DNA of 64,000 nt from Microbacterium foliorum (GCF_003367705.1 NZ_CP031425.1:2914001-2978000), one strand, 5' to 3'; shown: positions 23,159-32,273, numbered from the stretch's first letter. Made by a program: numbers and translations. The notes: generated by a model not told the origin, from the sequence alone.

Positions 23159-24229
23159 GTGGCCCGATTCGGCATCGAAGAGGAGTTCGTGCTGCTCGAG
23201 GAGCAGACCCTCGTCCCTTCGGGCATGAGCGTCGAGGTGCGCGACGAGATCCTGCGTGAGGTCGGTCCCGGTCTGACCGCGGAATATCTCACGTGCCAAC
23301 TCGAATCGGCCACCGCGCCCGCGACCACCACCGAGCAGGCAAGGGCGGATCTGCGGCGCACCCGCAGCCGTCTGGGCAGCGCCGCCGCTGCGCACGGCGC
23401 CATCGTCGCCTGCTCCGGCACGCCGTTCATCTCTCCCAACCGCTTCGCCGTCTCGTCGTCTCCCCACTACGACGCGGTCTCGGCCCAGCTCGGCGAGATC
23501 ACGCGCGAGCATGAGGTGAACGGGGTGCACGTGCACGTCGAGGTCGACGGCGACGAGGAGCGCGTGCGCGTGCTCAACCGCATCCGCGCCTGGCTGCCCA
23601 CCCTGCTCGCACTGACCGGCAATTCCCCCTTCACGCACGGCCGGGATTCCGGATTCGCCAGCTGGCGCAGCATCCTGATCCACCGGCTGCCGTCGTCGTG
23701 GAGCCCTCCTCATTTCGAGGACCTCGACGACTACCGCACCCGCATAGATCAGCTCATCTCGATGGGCGCGATCGCCGATGCCGGCTCGCTGTCCTGGACG
23801 GTGCGGCTGTCGGAGCGCTTTCCGACGGTCGAGGTGCGGGTGTTCGACGCGCAGCTCGATGCCGAGGACACCCTTCTCGCCGCCGCCCTGTGCCGCGGCA
23901 TCATGACCAGCGACGCCTTCGACACATCGTCGCCGATGCCACTCGACGTGATCGACGCCTCACTGTGGACGGCGGCGCGATTCGGACCGGATGCACGACT
24001 CGTCGATCCGCTCACCGGCGAGGTCTCCTCCGTCCGCAGCATCAGCGCGAGCCTGCTCGACCGCCTCACCCCGACCCTCGAGCGACTCGGCGACGCCGAC
24101 TTCGTCGCCGAGGGGCTCGCACGCATCGCGACGGACGGCACCGGGGCGCAGCGCCAGCTGCGCGCCTACGCCGAGAACGGCACGGCCGGGTTGCGCGACC
24201 TCTACCTCGAGGGCACTGCGACGCTCTGA
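23159..24229 (+). CDS. YbdK-type carboxylate-amine ligase (GCS2 family)
   Basis: A 356-residue glutamate-cysteine-ligase-2 family protein. The N-terminal FGIEEEFVLLE supplies the metal- and ATP-binding glutamates. LTCQLESATAP, NGVHVHVEVDGDEERVRVLN, LLALTGNSPFTHGRDSGFASWR and VEVRVFDAQLDAEDTLLAAALCRG are the conserved blocks. Members ligate an amine to a carboxylate with weak gamma-glutamyl-cysteine ligase activity; the physiological substrate is usually unknown. The start is GTG 23159, only 10 bp after the DUF7218 stop, so probably co-transcribed. Confidence 0.87.
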   Translation: MARFGIEEEFVLLEEQTLVPSGMSVEVRDEILREVGPGLTAEYLTCQLESATAPATTTEQARADLRRTRSRLGSAAAAHGAIVACSGTPFISPNRFAVSSSPHYDAVSAQLGEITREHEVNGVHVHVEVDGDEERVRVLNRIRAWLPTLLALTGNSPFTHGRDSGFASWRSILIHRLPSSWSPPHFEDLDDYRTRIDQLISMGAIADAGSLSWTVRLSERFPTVEVRVFDAQLDAEDTLLAAALCRGIMTSDAFDTSSPMPLDVIDASLWTAARFGPDARLVDPLTGEVSSVRSISASLLDRLTPTLERLGDADFVAEGLARIATDGTGAQRQLRAYAENGTAGLRDLYLEGTATL

Positions 24230-24286
24230 CGCGCGCGGAACAGCGGCTCCGCCCCGGCTGTCCCACGGCGGGAGTAGTGTCTGGCT

Positions 24287-25693
24287 GTGGCCACCTCCCG
24301 CTTCGCCCCGCTTCAACGTCTGGTGATCTCGGTCGCCGTGCTCGCCTCGTTCGTGACGTTCCTCGACGGGACGGTGGTGACCGTCGCGCTGCCCGCGATC
24401 AGCAGGGAGCTCGGCGGCGGCATCACGACCCAGCAGTGGGTGGTCGACGCCTACCTGATCACCCTCAGCGCGCTGATCCTCCTCGCGGGCTCGCTGTCCG
24501 ACGCCTACGGCCGGGTGCTCGTGATGCGCATCGGGTTGATCGCGTTCGGTGTAGCGTCGGTCGCCGTGGCGGCCGCGCCCGATCCGCTCATCCTGATCAT
24601 CGCGAGGGCCGCTCAGGGGGCGGCCGGCGCCCTGCTGGTGCCGAGTTCGCTGGCGCTGATCACGGCGACCATGCGCGCCGACGTGCAGTCACGGGCGATC
24701 GGCACCTGGACGGCGTTCACGACCGGTGCACAGCTGGTCGGACCGCTGCTGGGCGGGCTGTTCGTCGACTTCCTGTCCTGGCGCTTCGTGTTCCTCATCA
24801 ACGTGCTCCCGATCGCCGTCACGCTGGTGCTGCTGTCGCGCCTGAAGCTCGCCGAGAAGCCGAGCGGCGTGAAAGTCGACTGGCTCAGTGGCGCCCTCTG
24901 CGCGATCGGCCTCGGTGCGGTCGTGTTCGCGCTGATCGAGCAGCCGAACCTCGGCTGGCAGTCCCCCGCGATCTGGGTGCCCGGCGTCGCGGGCGCGGCC
25001 CTGTTCGCGTGGTTCCTGGTGCGCCAGCAGCGTTCGACCGCCCCCCTCATGCCGCTCTCGCTGTTCCGCGTGCGCGACTTCGCCTGGGGCAACGTGGCGA
25101 CCCTGTTCGTATACGCCGCCCTCTCGCTCAACGGCTTCGTGGTCGGCGTCTACCTGCAGCAGGGCGCGGGGCTCACCGCCACCGCCGCGGGACTCGCCAG
25201 CCTGCCGCTGACGATCCTGATGATCCTCCTCAGCTCGCGCGCCGGATCGTGGGCGGGCAGGTTCGGGCCGCGCATCTTCATGACGGTCGGACCCATCGTC
25301 ATGGCCGCGGGGGCGCTGCTCCTGCTGACGGTCGCCGAGAGCTTCGACTACTGGTGGCAGGTGCTGCCGGCCATGATCGTGATGGGGCTCGGTCTGTCGC
25401 TCACGGTCGCGCCGCTCACCTCGGCGATCCTCGGGGCCATCGACGAGTCGCGCTCCGGCATCGCATCCGCCGTCAACAACGCTGTGTCCCGTGTCGCGGG
25501 CCTGCTCGTCGTGGCGATGCTGTCGACCATCATCGGCGGCACCCTCGATCTCGCGGGCTTCCACAACGCAGCTCTGGTCACCGCGAGCCTGCTCGTGCTC
25601 GGTGGCGTGGTGTCGTGGATCGGCATTCGCCGCAACCCTGCCGAAGACGCGCCCGCCGAGTCGGTCGACGGAGCCCCCACACCGATCGGTTGA
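24287..25693 (+). CDS. MFS transporter, DHA2 (14-TMS) family
   Basis: A 468-residue major-facilitator protein with about 14 hydrophobic helices. The first contains VTFLDGTVVTVALPAISREL, the DHA2 D-x-T-V-V-x-V-A-L-P motif C region. Loop 2-3 is GSLSDAYGRVLVMRIG (motif A), and helix 5 has GPLLGGLFVDFLSWRFVFLIN. Such proteins export drugs, dyes or metabolites using the proton gradient; the substrate is unknown. GTG 24287 is the only start before the first helix. It stands between YbdK and a DUF899 gene, all rightward. Confidence 0.88.
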   Translation: MATSRFAPLQRLVISVAVLASFVTFLDGTVVTVALPAISRELGGGITTQQWVVDAYLITLSALILLAGSLSDAYGRVLVMRIGLIAFGVASVAVAAAPDPLILIIARAAQGAAGALLVPSSLALITATMRADVQSRAIGTWTAFTTGAQLVGPLLGGLFVDFLSWRFVFLINVLPIAVTLVLLSRLKLAEKPSGVKVDWLSGALCAIGLGAVVFALIEQPNLGWQSPAIWVPGVAGAALFAWFLVRQQRSTAPLMPLSLFRVRDFAWGNVATLFVYAALSLNGFVVGVYLQQGAGLTATAAGLASLPLTILMILLSSRAGSWAGRFGPRIFMTVGPIVMAAGALLLLTVAESFDYWWQVLPAMIVMGLGLSLTVAPLTSAILGAIDESRSGIASAVNNAVSRVAGLLVVAMLSTIIGGTLDLAGFHNAALVTASLLVLGGVVSWIGIRRNPAEDAPAESVDGAPTPIG

Positions 25694-25750
25694 CCGTGTC
25701 GGCGGCCGGGCGCAGACTGAGATCACCGCCCGAGCATCCGGAGGTCCCTC

Positions 25751-26446
25751 GTGAGCAGCACCCCGTCTCCCCTTCCGCCCGTCGTCGATGCCGAGACGTG
25801 GCGTCGCGATCTCGAGGCACTGCGTGTGCGCGAGAAGGCGGCGACCCGTGAACTCGACGCAATCGCCGCGCAGCGGCGCCGTCTGCCGATGGTGCAGCTC
25901 GCGCCGTACACGCTCGTCGGTGCCGAGGGCCCGCTGCCTCTCGCCGAGATCTTCGGCGAGCACCCGCAGCTCATCGTGTACAACCACATGTGGTCCGACG
26001 GCAACGAGTGGCAGTGCCCCGGCTGCACCGGGTTCACCTCGCAGTTCACACGGCTCGACGTGCTCGAGCGGTACTACGACGCACGCTTCGTGATCGTGAC
26101 GAACGGACCGATCGACGAGGCCCTGGCGTATCGCGACCGGGTCGGCAACCGGATGGACTGGTACTCGAGCGCCGACAGCACCTTCGGCACCGACATGGAT
26201 GCCGGGCCGAACGAGGGCTTCGCGGTGAACGTCCTGCTGCGCGACGGTGACACCGTGTACCGCACGTGGCACACGAATGGCCGCGGCACCGAGCGGCTCA
26301 GCCACCTGCAGGGGCTGGTGGACATCCTCCCGTACGGCCGCCAGGAGGAGTGGGAGGACTCCCCTGCAGGATGGCCGCAGCACGGCACGTACGATCAGGG
26401 GATGGGTTCGAAAGAGATCGCCGCACTGTACGGAGCCGGCAGCTGA
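25751..26446 (+). CDS. DUF899 thioredoxin-like protein
   Basis: A 231-residue DUF899 protein. An N-terminal helix (VDAETWRRDLEALRVREKAATRELDAIAAQRRRLPMV) is followed by a thioredoxin-like domain. NHMWSDGNEWQCPGCTGFTSQF carries a CPGC dithiol at the position of the thioredoxin active site. FVIVTNGPIDEALAYRDRVG, then the acidic FGTDMDAGPNEGFAVNVLLRDGDTVYRTWHTNGRGTE, complete the family pattern. A redox role is likely from the fold, but no substrate is known. The start is GTG 25751. The next gene begins 5 bp after its stop. Confidence 0.85.
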   Translation: MSSTPSPLPPVVDAETWRRDLEALRVREKAATRELDAIAAQRRRLPMVQLAPYTLVGAEGPLPLAEIFGEHPQLIVYNHMWSDGNEWQCPGCTGFTSQFTRLDVLERYYDARFVIVTNGPIDEALAYRDRVGNRMDWYSSADSTFGTDMDAGPNEGFAVNVLLRDGDTVYRTWHTNGRGTERLSHLQGLVDILPYGRQEEWEDSPAGWPQHGTYDQGMGSKEIAALYGAGS

Positions 26447-26451
26447 GGCGC

Positions 26452-27276
26452 GTGACGGCCGCGGTGGTCGCGACACTGCTCGCCGTCGCTCTGCCCGGGT
26501 CTCTCGCGGGCTGCGCGGCGGCCGCGCCACCGACGGCACCGGATGCCGCGAATGCCGCTCTCCCGCCGGCGGGCGCCGCCCCCGACTACCAGCTCGGCGG
26601 CGGCTACGAGCCGGCAGACGGCGTCGGCATCGTGGGCCGTGATCGATCGGACGAACCGGCGGACGGGCTCTACTCGGTCTGCTACGTGAACGGGTTCCAG
26701 ACGCAGCCCGGTGAACTCGAGTCCTGGCCGAGCGACCTGCTGCTGCAGCGCGACGGCGAGCCGGTGTTCGATCCGGACTGGCCGGATGAGGCGCTGCTCG
26801 ACACGTCGACGGATGATCGACGTCAGCGCATCGCCGAGACCGTCGGGGGCTGGATCGAGGGCTGCGCGGAATCCGGTTTCGATGCGGTCGAGTTCGACAA
26901 CCTCGACTCGTACACACGGTCTGATGACGCGCTCGCTCTCGACGACAACCTCGCCCTCGCGGCACTCCTCGTCGACGTCGCCCACGCCTCGGGGCTCGCG
27001 GCCGGGCAGAAGAACGCGGCGGAGGATGCGGTGGTCCTGCACGAGCGCGCCGGGTTCGACTTCGCCGTCGTCGAAGAGTGCGCGGTCTACGAGGAGTGCG
27101 GCGTCTACACCGCCGTCTACGGCGATGCCGTGATCGACATCGAGTACAGCGACGAACTCCCGCGGTCGTTCGACGAGATGTGCGCCGATGCGGACTCCCC
27201 CGCCTCGATGGTGCTGCGTGACCGAGACCTCGTCACTCCGGATGTCGAGGGGTACGTGTTCGAGACCTGCCCGTGA
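26452..27276 (+). CDS. Exported GH114-like lipoprotein (endo-alpha-1,4-polygalactosaminidase family)
   Basis: A 274-residue exported protein. It has a hydrophobic N-terminus (VVATLLAVALPGSLAGC) with a lipobox-like L-A-G-C, then a low-complexity Ala/Pro linker and a TIM-barrel with GH114 marks: SVCYVNGFQTQPGE, GWIEGCAESGFDAVEFDNLDSY with the putative catalytic acidic residues, HASGLAAGQKNAAE and FAVVEECAVYEECGVY. GH114 enzymes cleave galactosamine-containing polysaccharides such as biofilm Pel. GTG 26452 leaves no basic N-region, so the true start may differ slightly. It is 5 bp downstream of the DUF899 gene. Confidence 0.78.
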   Translation: MTAAVVATLLAVALPGSLAGCAAAAPPTAPDAANAALPPAGAAPDYQLGGGYEPADGVGIVGRDRSDEPADGLYSVCYVNGFQTQPGELESWPSDLLLQRDGEPVFDPDWPDEALLDTSTDDRRQRIAETVGGWIEGCAESGFDAVEFDNLDSYTRSDDALALDDNLALAALLVDVAHASGLAAGQKNAAEDAVVLHERAGFDFAVVEECAVYEECGVYTAVYGDAVIDIEYSDELPRSFDEMCADADSPASMVLRDRDLVTPDVEGYVFETCP

Positions 27277-27312
27277 CCGTCGCCGCGCGAAGGGCGTGAG
27301 TAGGCTGACCCC

Positions 27313-28011
27313 GTGAGCATGACGGGGGATCACGAGGGGGCGGGTCATGACACCGCCCCGCCCGCGCTGTCCGCGCGCGCGATCATCGCGCGGTGGGGTC
27401 GGGCGCTCCTCGACGTGCCCCGCGGAATCTGGATCGCCGCGGCGACGGCCATCGCCGTCCTGATCGTGGTGGGCGTGACGGGCGGTTTCACCCGGGCCAC
27501 AGTGCACCCGCCCGAGCTCGGCGTCGGTGACGAGGCGCGCATGTCGACCTACGCGATCACGGTGCTCGGCGCCGAGATCGCCACGGAGATCGAATCCGAG
27601 TACCTGAGCGCCGACCCGGGTGAAAAGCTCCTCGTGATGACGACGCGCATGGAGAACCTGACGGATGCGCCGATCGGCGTCGGCACCACCGCCGACCGCA
27701 CCGCCACCAACATGATCAATATCCCTGGCCCACTCCTCGAGCTGGCGGATGCGACGGCGGCCGACGACTCCGTATCGGTCTGGCGCGCCGACGGCTCGGC
27801 CGGACAGGTGATCCTCCAGCCGGGCGTGCCGAGTCAGGTCACCTTCGCCTGGACCGTGCCGGAGGAAGCACTCTCGGACGGCGAGGTCTCGCTCGACGTG
27901 CACGAGGCGGAGGTGCGTCGCGGAAGAGTGCTGATCTCGTCGACTGCGGTCAGCTGGCGCGCCGCAGAAGTCGGCGCGCGCATCACCGTCGCCGCGGAGG
28001 CTGCGCGATGA
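27313..28011 (+). CDS. Membrane-anchored hypothetical protein, first of a three-gene set
   Basis: A 232-residue protein with a short cytoplasmic N-terminus, one membrane helix (WIAAATAIAVLIVVGVTGGF, about residues 50-70) and a beta-rich extracytoplasmic domain with LGVGDEARMSTYAITVLGAE and GEKLLVMTTRMENLTDAPIGV, suggesting an immunoglobulin-like DUF4352-type fold. No family is certain. The stop overlaps the next ATG by 4 bp, and all three genes encode one anchor plus one beta domain, so they probably act together at the cell surface. The start is GTG 27313. Confidence 0.72.
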   Translation: MSMTGDHEGAGHDTAPPALSARAIIARWGRALLDVPRGIWIAAATAIAVLIVVGVTGGFTRATVHPPELGVGDEARMSTYAITVLGAEIATEIESEYLSADPGEKLLVMTTRMENLTDAPIGVGTTADRTATNMINIPGPLLELADATAADDSVSVWRADGSAGQVILQPGVPSQVTFAWTVPEEALSDGEVSLDVHEAEVRRGRVLISSTAVSWRAAEVGARITVAAEAAR

Positions 28012-28565
28012 AGCGCGCTCGCTCCTGGATCCTCGGCGGCGTGCTGCTGCTCGCTGCAGGAGCGCTCACCGCCGTCACCCCCGGCGACGACGCGGTGATC
28101 GGCCCCCTTGTGCTGCGCGGCGCGGTCGGCGAGGCCGTGCAGTCGCGCTCTCTGATCGCGACAGCGACCGACGCGACCTTCACCGACGAGGTCGCCGTCC
28201 CTGCCTCCGACTGGAGCGCAGCGGGCAACTGGCTCGTGGTGAGGGTCACCGCCTCGGCGCCCACCACCGAGGCGGATGCGGCGATCCAGCTGGCGGCGCT
28301 GGTGATCGGCGACCGCGTGTTCCACTCCAGCGAGCGGGTCGCGACGACGCTCAAGGGCGCACCGCTGCGGGTCGGCACGGACACCGAGGGTATGCTGGCG
28401 TTCGAGTTGCCTCCCGACGTCGTCGCGGGAACTGCGGAGCTGCGCCTGACCACCTCGTACTACACGGCCGAGCTCGACGACCTCATCGCCATATCCCTCG
28501 CGCTGGACGACCTGCCGCGGGTTCCGACCCTCGACATCCAAGCCCCCGCATGGAGCACTCCGTGA
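28008..28565 (+). CDS. Membrane-anchored hypothetical protein, second of a three-gene set
   Basis: A 185-residue protein with an N-terminal anchor or uncleaved signal (SWILGGVLLLAAGALTAVTPG) and a beta-rich domain containing NWLVVRVTASAPTTEADAAIQLAALVIGDRVF and LPPDVVAGTAELRLTTSYYTAELDDLIAISLAL. ATG 28008 overlaps the preceding stop (ATGA). The fold plan resembles its upstream neighbour, which suggests paralogy. Its function is unknown. Confidence 0.72.
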   Translation: MKRARSWILGGVLLLAAGALTAVTPGDDAVIGPLVLRGAVGEAVQSRSLIATATDATFTDEVAVPASDWSAAGNWLVVRVTASAPTTEADAAIQLAALVIGDRVFHSSERVATTLKGAPLRVGTDTEGMLAFELPPDVVAGTAELRLTTSYYTAELDDLIAISLALDDLPRVPTLDIQAPAWSTP

Positions 28566-29047
28566 GCTGGTGGCGCAGGCAGCGCACGGCGCTGATCGCG
28601 CTCGCGGCCGCCGCTGTCGCGATGGTCGCGGTCACGGTCTGGCTCGACATCCTGCCGAGCGCGCGACCGACCGACCGGGTCATCGAGGCCGATACGAGCG
28701 TCGACATCGCCGGGCAGACCCTGACACTCGGCGCTACCGAGTGGGGCGAGTTCGAGGCTCCGTCGGGCTCGCGCACGCTCAGCGTGCGGTTGTCGTCGAG
28801 CGGAGGTTTCGACGCCTCGCTCTGCGGCCGGTCGACACTCACCGAGCCGGACTCATCGCACACCTGGATCAGCTCGCGAAAGGGCCTCGATGTCTCGTCC
28901 GACGGCGGCGAGAGCTCATGCACCGTCGAGACGGATGCGTACCGCATCCTGCTCGTCTTCCTGCTTCCCGACGACGTCGACGGGCCGTTCCGGCTCGACA
29001 TCGAGGGCAGCGACGACGATCTGGCCCGGTTCGACATCGACCCCTGA
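28550..29047 (+). CDS. Membrane-anchored hypothetical protein, third of a three-gene set
   Basis: A 165-residue protein with one N-terminal membrane helix (TALIALAAAAVAMVAVTVWL) and a beta-rich exported part containing IAGQTLTLGATEWGEFEAPSGSRTLSVRLSSSGG, plus two cysteines (LCGRS, SSCTVE) that could pair outside the cell. It overlaps the previous gene by 16 bp. Its 3' end overlaps the convergent membrane-protein gene by 132 bp, so one of the two C-termini may be shorter in reality. No family recognised. Confidence 0.65.
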   Translation: MEHSVSWWRRQRTALIALAAAAVAMVAVTVWLDILPSARPTDRVIEADTSVDIAGQTLTLGATEWGEFEAPSGSRTLSVRLSSSGGFDASLCGRSTLTEPDSSHTWISSRKGLDVSSDGGESSCTVETDAYRILLVFLLPDDVDGPFRLDIEGSDDDLARFDIDP

Positions 29048-30211
29048 GGGGCGGGTGTCGAGCTCTGACCGAGGTCGACCGAGTACCCCGTCGTATGCGG
29101 TCACGACGATCGCGACCCTGAGCGGCTCGGTCACGGCAGCGACCGCCACCGTCACCAGAGGGAAGAAGCCGGCCCAGAACGATGCCTCGTGGCCGCCGAT
29201 CAGCTGAAATACGGCGCGGGTCCCGGCCTGCTCGGCGAGCGCCCAGGCCGCGTAGGAGAGGGCATAGGCGCCGTAGAGCAGCGGTCCTCCCCGCCAGATC
29301 ACGGCGACGGCGGCCCACAGCCCTTCCAGGCGCATCACCAGGGTGCGCGCGACGCTCATCGCCGCGCTCCGCGCCGCGCCTCGCGCCGCCGCGCCGCGCC
29401 AGCGCCCGAGAGAGGGGGTGGAGTCGAAGGTGGTGCCGAAGATCACGCCTGCGACCGTCAGCCAGGCCGCAGGGACGATGAGGGCCGCGACCAGGATGCC
29501 GACGACCCAGGCCGCTCCCTCCCACACGATCGCGACCGGGGCGAGATTGACGGCGAACCAGTCACCGACTCCCCGCAGCCAGCCGACCGCCTCGCGCTGG
29601 GAGAACCAGTCGAGGACCCCCGACCACCAGCGGGCGACGAACATGAACAGCATGAACGTCCACAGCGCCTCGGCGTACGTCGCGAGGATGATCGTCCAGC
29701 GTGGCAACCGTGCGGCGTAGCGGGCGAAGAGCAGACGCGCGACGAAGGCGACGAGAAGCACGGCGACCGGAAGGACGCCGACCGCGATCAGGCCGCCTCG
29801 GTCGCCGCGCTCAGCGGGATCGTATCCGACACCCCCGACCGCGAGCGAATTCGCGATCTGGAAGAACTCGATCTGATCGGCGTCGAGCAGGCCCCACGCC
29901 GTGTAGAACGCGAAGAAGGGCAGGATCGCGGTCAGCGTGGCGGAGGCGAACTCGCGGATGCCTCCGGCGTCCTCCCTGCGGCTGTGCGGCAGCGACGGCC
30001 GCACCGTCAGGTACATCGCGACGTACGAGACGAGTCGAGCGGCGACCGCGAGCGGCAGCAGCAGCAGACCGCCGAGTGTGGTGTGGCCGCCGACGAAACC
30101 CGCGAGCTCGATGAGCACCCGGTGCAGAGCCTCTCCGCCGAGGTACCACGCCATGAGCGCGGGCCAGTGCCCGGCGACGACGCGCGCGAAGATCCGGAAG
30201 GCCTGCGACAT
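28916..30211 (-). CDS. Multi-spanning membrane protein of unknown family
   Basis: A 431-residue protein with eight or more hydrophobic helices, for example LIELAGFVGGHTTLGGLLLLPLAVAARLV, FFAFYTAWGLLDADQIEFFQIAN, LIAVGVLPVAVLLVAFVARLLFARY and WVVGILVAALIVPAAWLTVAGVI. ATG 30211 is the first codon before the conserved-looking SQAFRIFARVVAGHWPALMAWYLG. The last 45 residues are charged and overlap the convergent gene, so they may be non-essential. It lies downstream of the P450 gene with a 44-bp gap and could share its transcript. No function can be named. Confidence 0.72.
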   Translation of the reverse strand: MSQAFRIFARVVAGHWPALMAWYLGGEALHRVLIELAGFVGGHTTLGGLLLLPLAVAARLVSYVAMYLTVRPSLPHSRREDAGGIREFASATLTAILPFFAFYTAWGLLDADQIEFFQIANSLAVGGVGYDPAERGDRGGLIAVGVLPVAVLLVAFVARLLFARYAARLPRWTIILATYAEALWTFMLFMFVARWWSGVLDWFSQREAVGWLRGVGDWFAVNLAPVAIVWEGAAWVVGILVAALIVPAAWLTVAGVIFGTTFDSTPSLGRWRGAAARGAARSAAMSVARTLVMRLEGLWAAVAVIWRGGPLLYGAYALSYAAWALAEQAGTRAVFQLIGGHEASFWAGFFPLVTVAVAAVTEPLRVAIVVTAYDGVLGRPRSELDTRPSGVDVEPGQIVVAALDVEPERPVDVVGKQEDEQDAVRIRLDGA

Positions 30212-30255
30212 GTGCCCTACCGTAGCGGGTCGCACGACGGGGCCGCGGCCTGCTT

Positions 30256-31605
30256 CTACCGGTGGAAGGGGCACCCGCCGGAGGCCGAGACCGAGCGCGA
30301 GGCCGAGCGCACCCTGCCCCCGGAGCGGGGTTTGGTGGGGAGGCGGCGGCGGTTCACGTCGAGCCCCTCGTCGAGGATCCGCAGCTCGGGGTCGCTGAGC
30401 ACCGCGACCGCCGCGGCGAGCCCGGCGATCGCGAGCTTCTCGCCCGGGCAGCGATGCCCCGTCGCGACATCGGCACCGCCGTGCGGCACGAAGGCGGCGA
30501 GCGCTTCGTACTCGCCGCCGACGTCGCGGAATCGCTCGGGATCGAAGTGCTGGGGTCGGGCCCAGGATCGCTCGTCGGTGTTCGTCCCGAGCAGGTCGAG
30601 CACGACGCGTCCGCCCGCTTGCACTCCCTGACCGTCGAGTTCGACGTCGGCGATGGCCCACCCGGGGAGCATCGGCACGAACGGGGAGAGTCGGCGCACT
30701 TCCTGAGCGAACATGACCGCCAGCGGGCCGCTGACGAGCGCCCCGCGCTGGGCGGTCTCGGCGGCGATGCGCTCTCGCCACTCCGGACGCTCCTGCAGGT
30801 CCTTGGCGGCGAAGGCCACGAACCTCGCCACCGCGATCATCGGGCGGATGCTGTTCTGCAGCTCCACTCCGGCGATGCGGGCGGGCAGCAGCGCGCCGTC
30901 GCGGTCGCGGTGGTGCGCCCACTCGTGGAGTGCGGTGCCGGGTTCGGCCGTCAGCGCACCGTGCCGGACCGCCTCGATGAGCCGCGCGGAGTGACGATCG
31001 GACCACCAGCGGTTCACCAGCGCGGCGATGTACTCGGGAGAGTACGGGGATCCGAATCCGTCGACGATCTGCGCGAGACGTCCGGCCCACCGCGTCTTCG
31101 CCGCCGGGGTTCCCGGCACGCCGGCCCAGCCCATGATCGCGCGACCCAGCGCACCGACCGCGGCGTCGTAGGCGGTGCGGGTGCCTCCGTCGAGCCATGC
31201 CTGCCGCTCGCTCTGCCACTCGCGCTCGAGCCATGGAGTGAGCCGCTCGACCTGCCCGTCGTCATACGCGACGTCGACGAAGGTCGCTTTGCGGTGCGCA
31301 TGGTCGTCGCCGTCGAGACTGTGCACCGAGCCGTGTCCGAACAGGCTCTCCTGCACCAGAGCGGGCATGGCCCCGGAGCGCGCGATGCGGCTCTGGTCGT
31401 AGAAGAGCTCGACGCCCTCGACGCCACGCACGAAGACCGCATCCCTGCCGAGCAGGCGCAGGGGCGCGGATCGCGCTCCCCTCCCCACCCTCCGCCAGAT
31501 GCGGGGACCGAAGCCGTACCCCCGGGTGAGCAGTGCGGGGGCGTCATCACGTGCCAGGGCGCCGAGTCTGCGCGCGGCACGGGCGGTGGTGTCGAGGAGT
31601 GCCAT
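30256..31605 (-). CDS. Cytochrome P450, CYP152 (fatty-acid peroxygenase) type
   Basis: A 449-residue P450 whose heme loop reads HGGADVATGHRCPGEKLAIAGL; the GHRCPGE form with the Cys ligand is typical of CYP152. The distal helix has NSIRPMIAVARFVAFAA, where an Arg-Pro pair sits as in P450-BSbeta. There it replaces the usual acid-alcohol pair and lets the substrate carboxylate activate H2O2. The expected reaction is alpha- or beta-hydroxylation, or decarboxylation, of fatty acids with H2O2, without a redox partner; none is encoded nearby. The tail from about residue 425 (PRSGGRVRSASRSVSASGG) is low complexity. Confidence 0.87.
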   Translation of the reverse strand: MALLDTTARAARRLGALARDDAPALLTRGYGFGPRIWRRVGRGARSAPLRLLGRDAVFVRGVEGVELFYDQSRIARSGAMPALVQESLFGHGSVHSLDGDDHAHRKATFVDVAYDDGQVERLTPWLEREWQSERQAWLDGGTRTAYDAAVGALGRAIMGWAGVPGTPAAKTRWAGRLAQIVDGFGSPYSPEYIAALVNRWWSDRHSARLIEAVRHGALTAEPGTALHEWAHHRDRDGALLPARIAGVELQNSIRPMIAVARFVAFAAKDLQERPEWRERIAAETAQRGALVSGPLAVMFAQEVRRLSPFVPMLPGWAIADVELDGQGVQAGGRVVLDLLGTNTDERSWARPQHFDPERFRDVGGEYEALAAFVPHGGADVATGHRCPGEKLAIAGLAAAVAVLSDPELRILDEGLDVNRRRLPTKPRSGGRVRSASRSVSASGGCPFHR

Positions 31606-31818
31606 GGCCCGACGATCTCAGACGAGCGCGCGCCGCTCCAGGGGGAGGCGCGATCGCGGAGCCTGTGGTAGATGGGGCTGTGGCAGCACTGGTCACGGTC
31701 GTCAACCCCCTGGGAGCGAGCGGGGAACGCACCGCACCATGCAGTGAGGATCACCGCAGACAGCCCGCGTCGGGGCGGGATCGACGACAGCACGACGCGA
31801 CCGAGATCAGGAGTCGAG

Positions 31819-32256
31819 ATGGCGAAGAACGTACGCACGATGGACTGCACCCCGGACGACGTCTTCCGGGTTCTGGGAGACGGCTGGCTCTACCCCGCGT
31901 GGGTCGTCGGCGCGTCGCGCATGCGCGATGTCGACGAGACCTGGCCCCAGCCGGGTGCCGAGCTGCACCACTCGGTCGGGGTCTGGCCGGCGCTGCTCGA
32001 CGACACGACCGTCGTCGAGGAATGGGATCCGCCGCACCGCATGGTGATGCGGGCCAAGGGCTGGCCGATCGGCGAAGCGCGGGTCACCCTGCGCGTGCGC
32101 TCCTACGGCGGCGGAACGATGGTGCGCATCGACGAGGAGCCCGTGAGCGGCCCGGCGACGCTGCTGCCGGACCTGCTCACCGCCCCGCTGCTGCGGTGGC
32201 GCAATTCCGAGACGCTGCACCGGCTCGCCTACCTCGCCGAGGGACGCGCCGACTGA
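31819..32256 (+). CDS. SRPBCC (START/Bet v1-like) family protein
   Basis: A 145-residue hydrophobic-pocket protein. CTPDDVFRVLGDGWLYPAWVVGASRMRDVDETWPQPGAELHHSVGVWP is the typical N-terminal SRPBCC segment, and the closing helix is LLPDLLTAPLLRWRNSETLHRLAYLAE. ATG 31819 has AGGAG 5 nt upstream; the open frame continues left without a ribosome site. It may bind a lipid or polyketide-like ligand; none can be predicted. It is divergent from the P450 and convergent with the alcohol dehydrogenase. Confidence 0.82.
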   Translation: MAKNVRTMDCTPDDVFRVLGDGWLYPAWVVGASRMRDVDETWPQPGAELHHSVGVWPALLDDTTVVEEWDPPHRMVMRAKGWPIGEARVTLRVRSYGGGTMVRIDEEPVSGPATLLPDLLTAPLLRWRNSETLHRLAYLAEGRAD

Positions 32257-32273
32257 TCTGCGCCGGCTGACCG

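Noticed and set aside
26266..26451. Extended N-terminus of the GH114-like gene overlapping the DUF899 gene
   Set aside because: The extension translates to low-complexity shadow sequence; the hydrophobic export signal begins after 26452.
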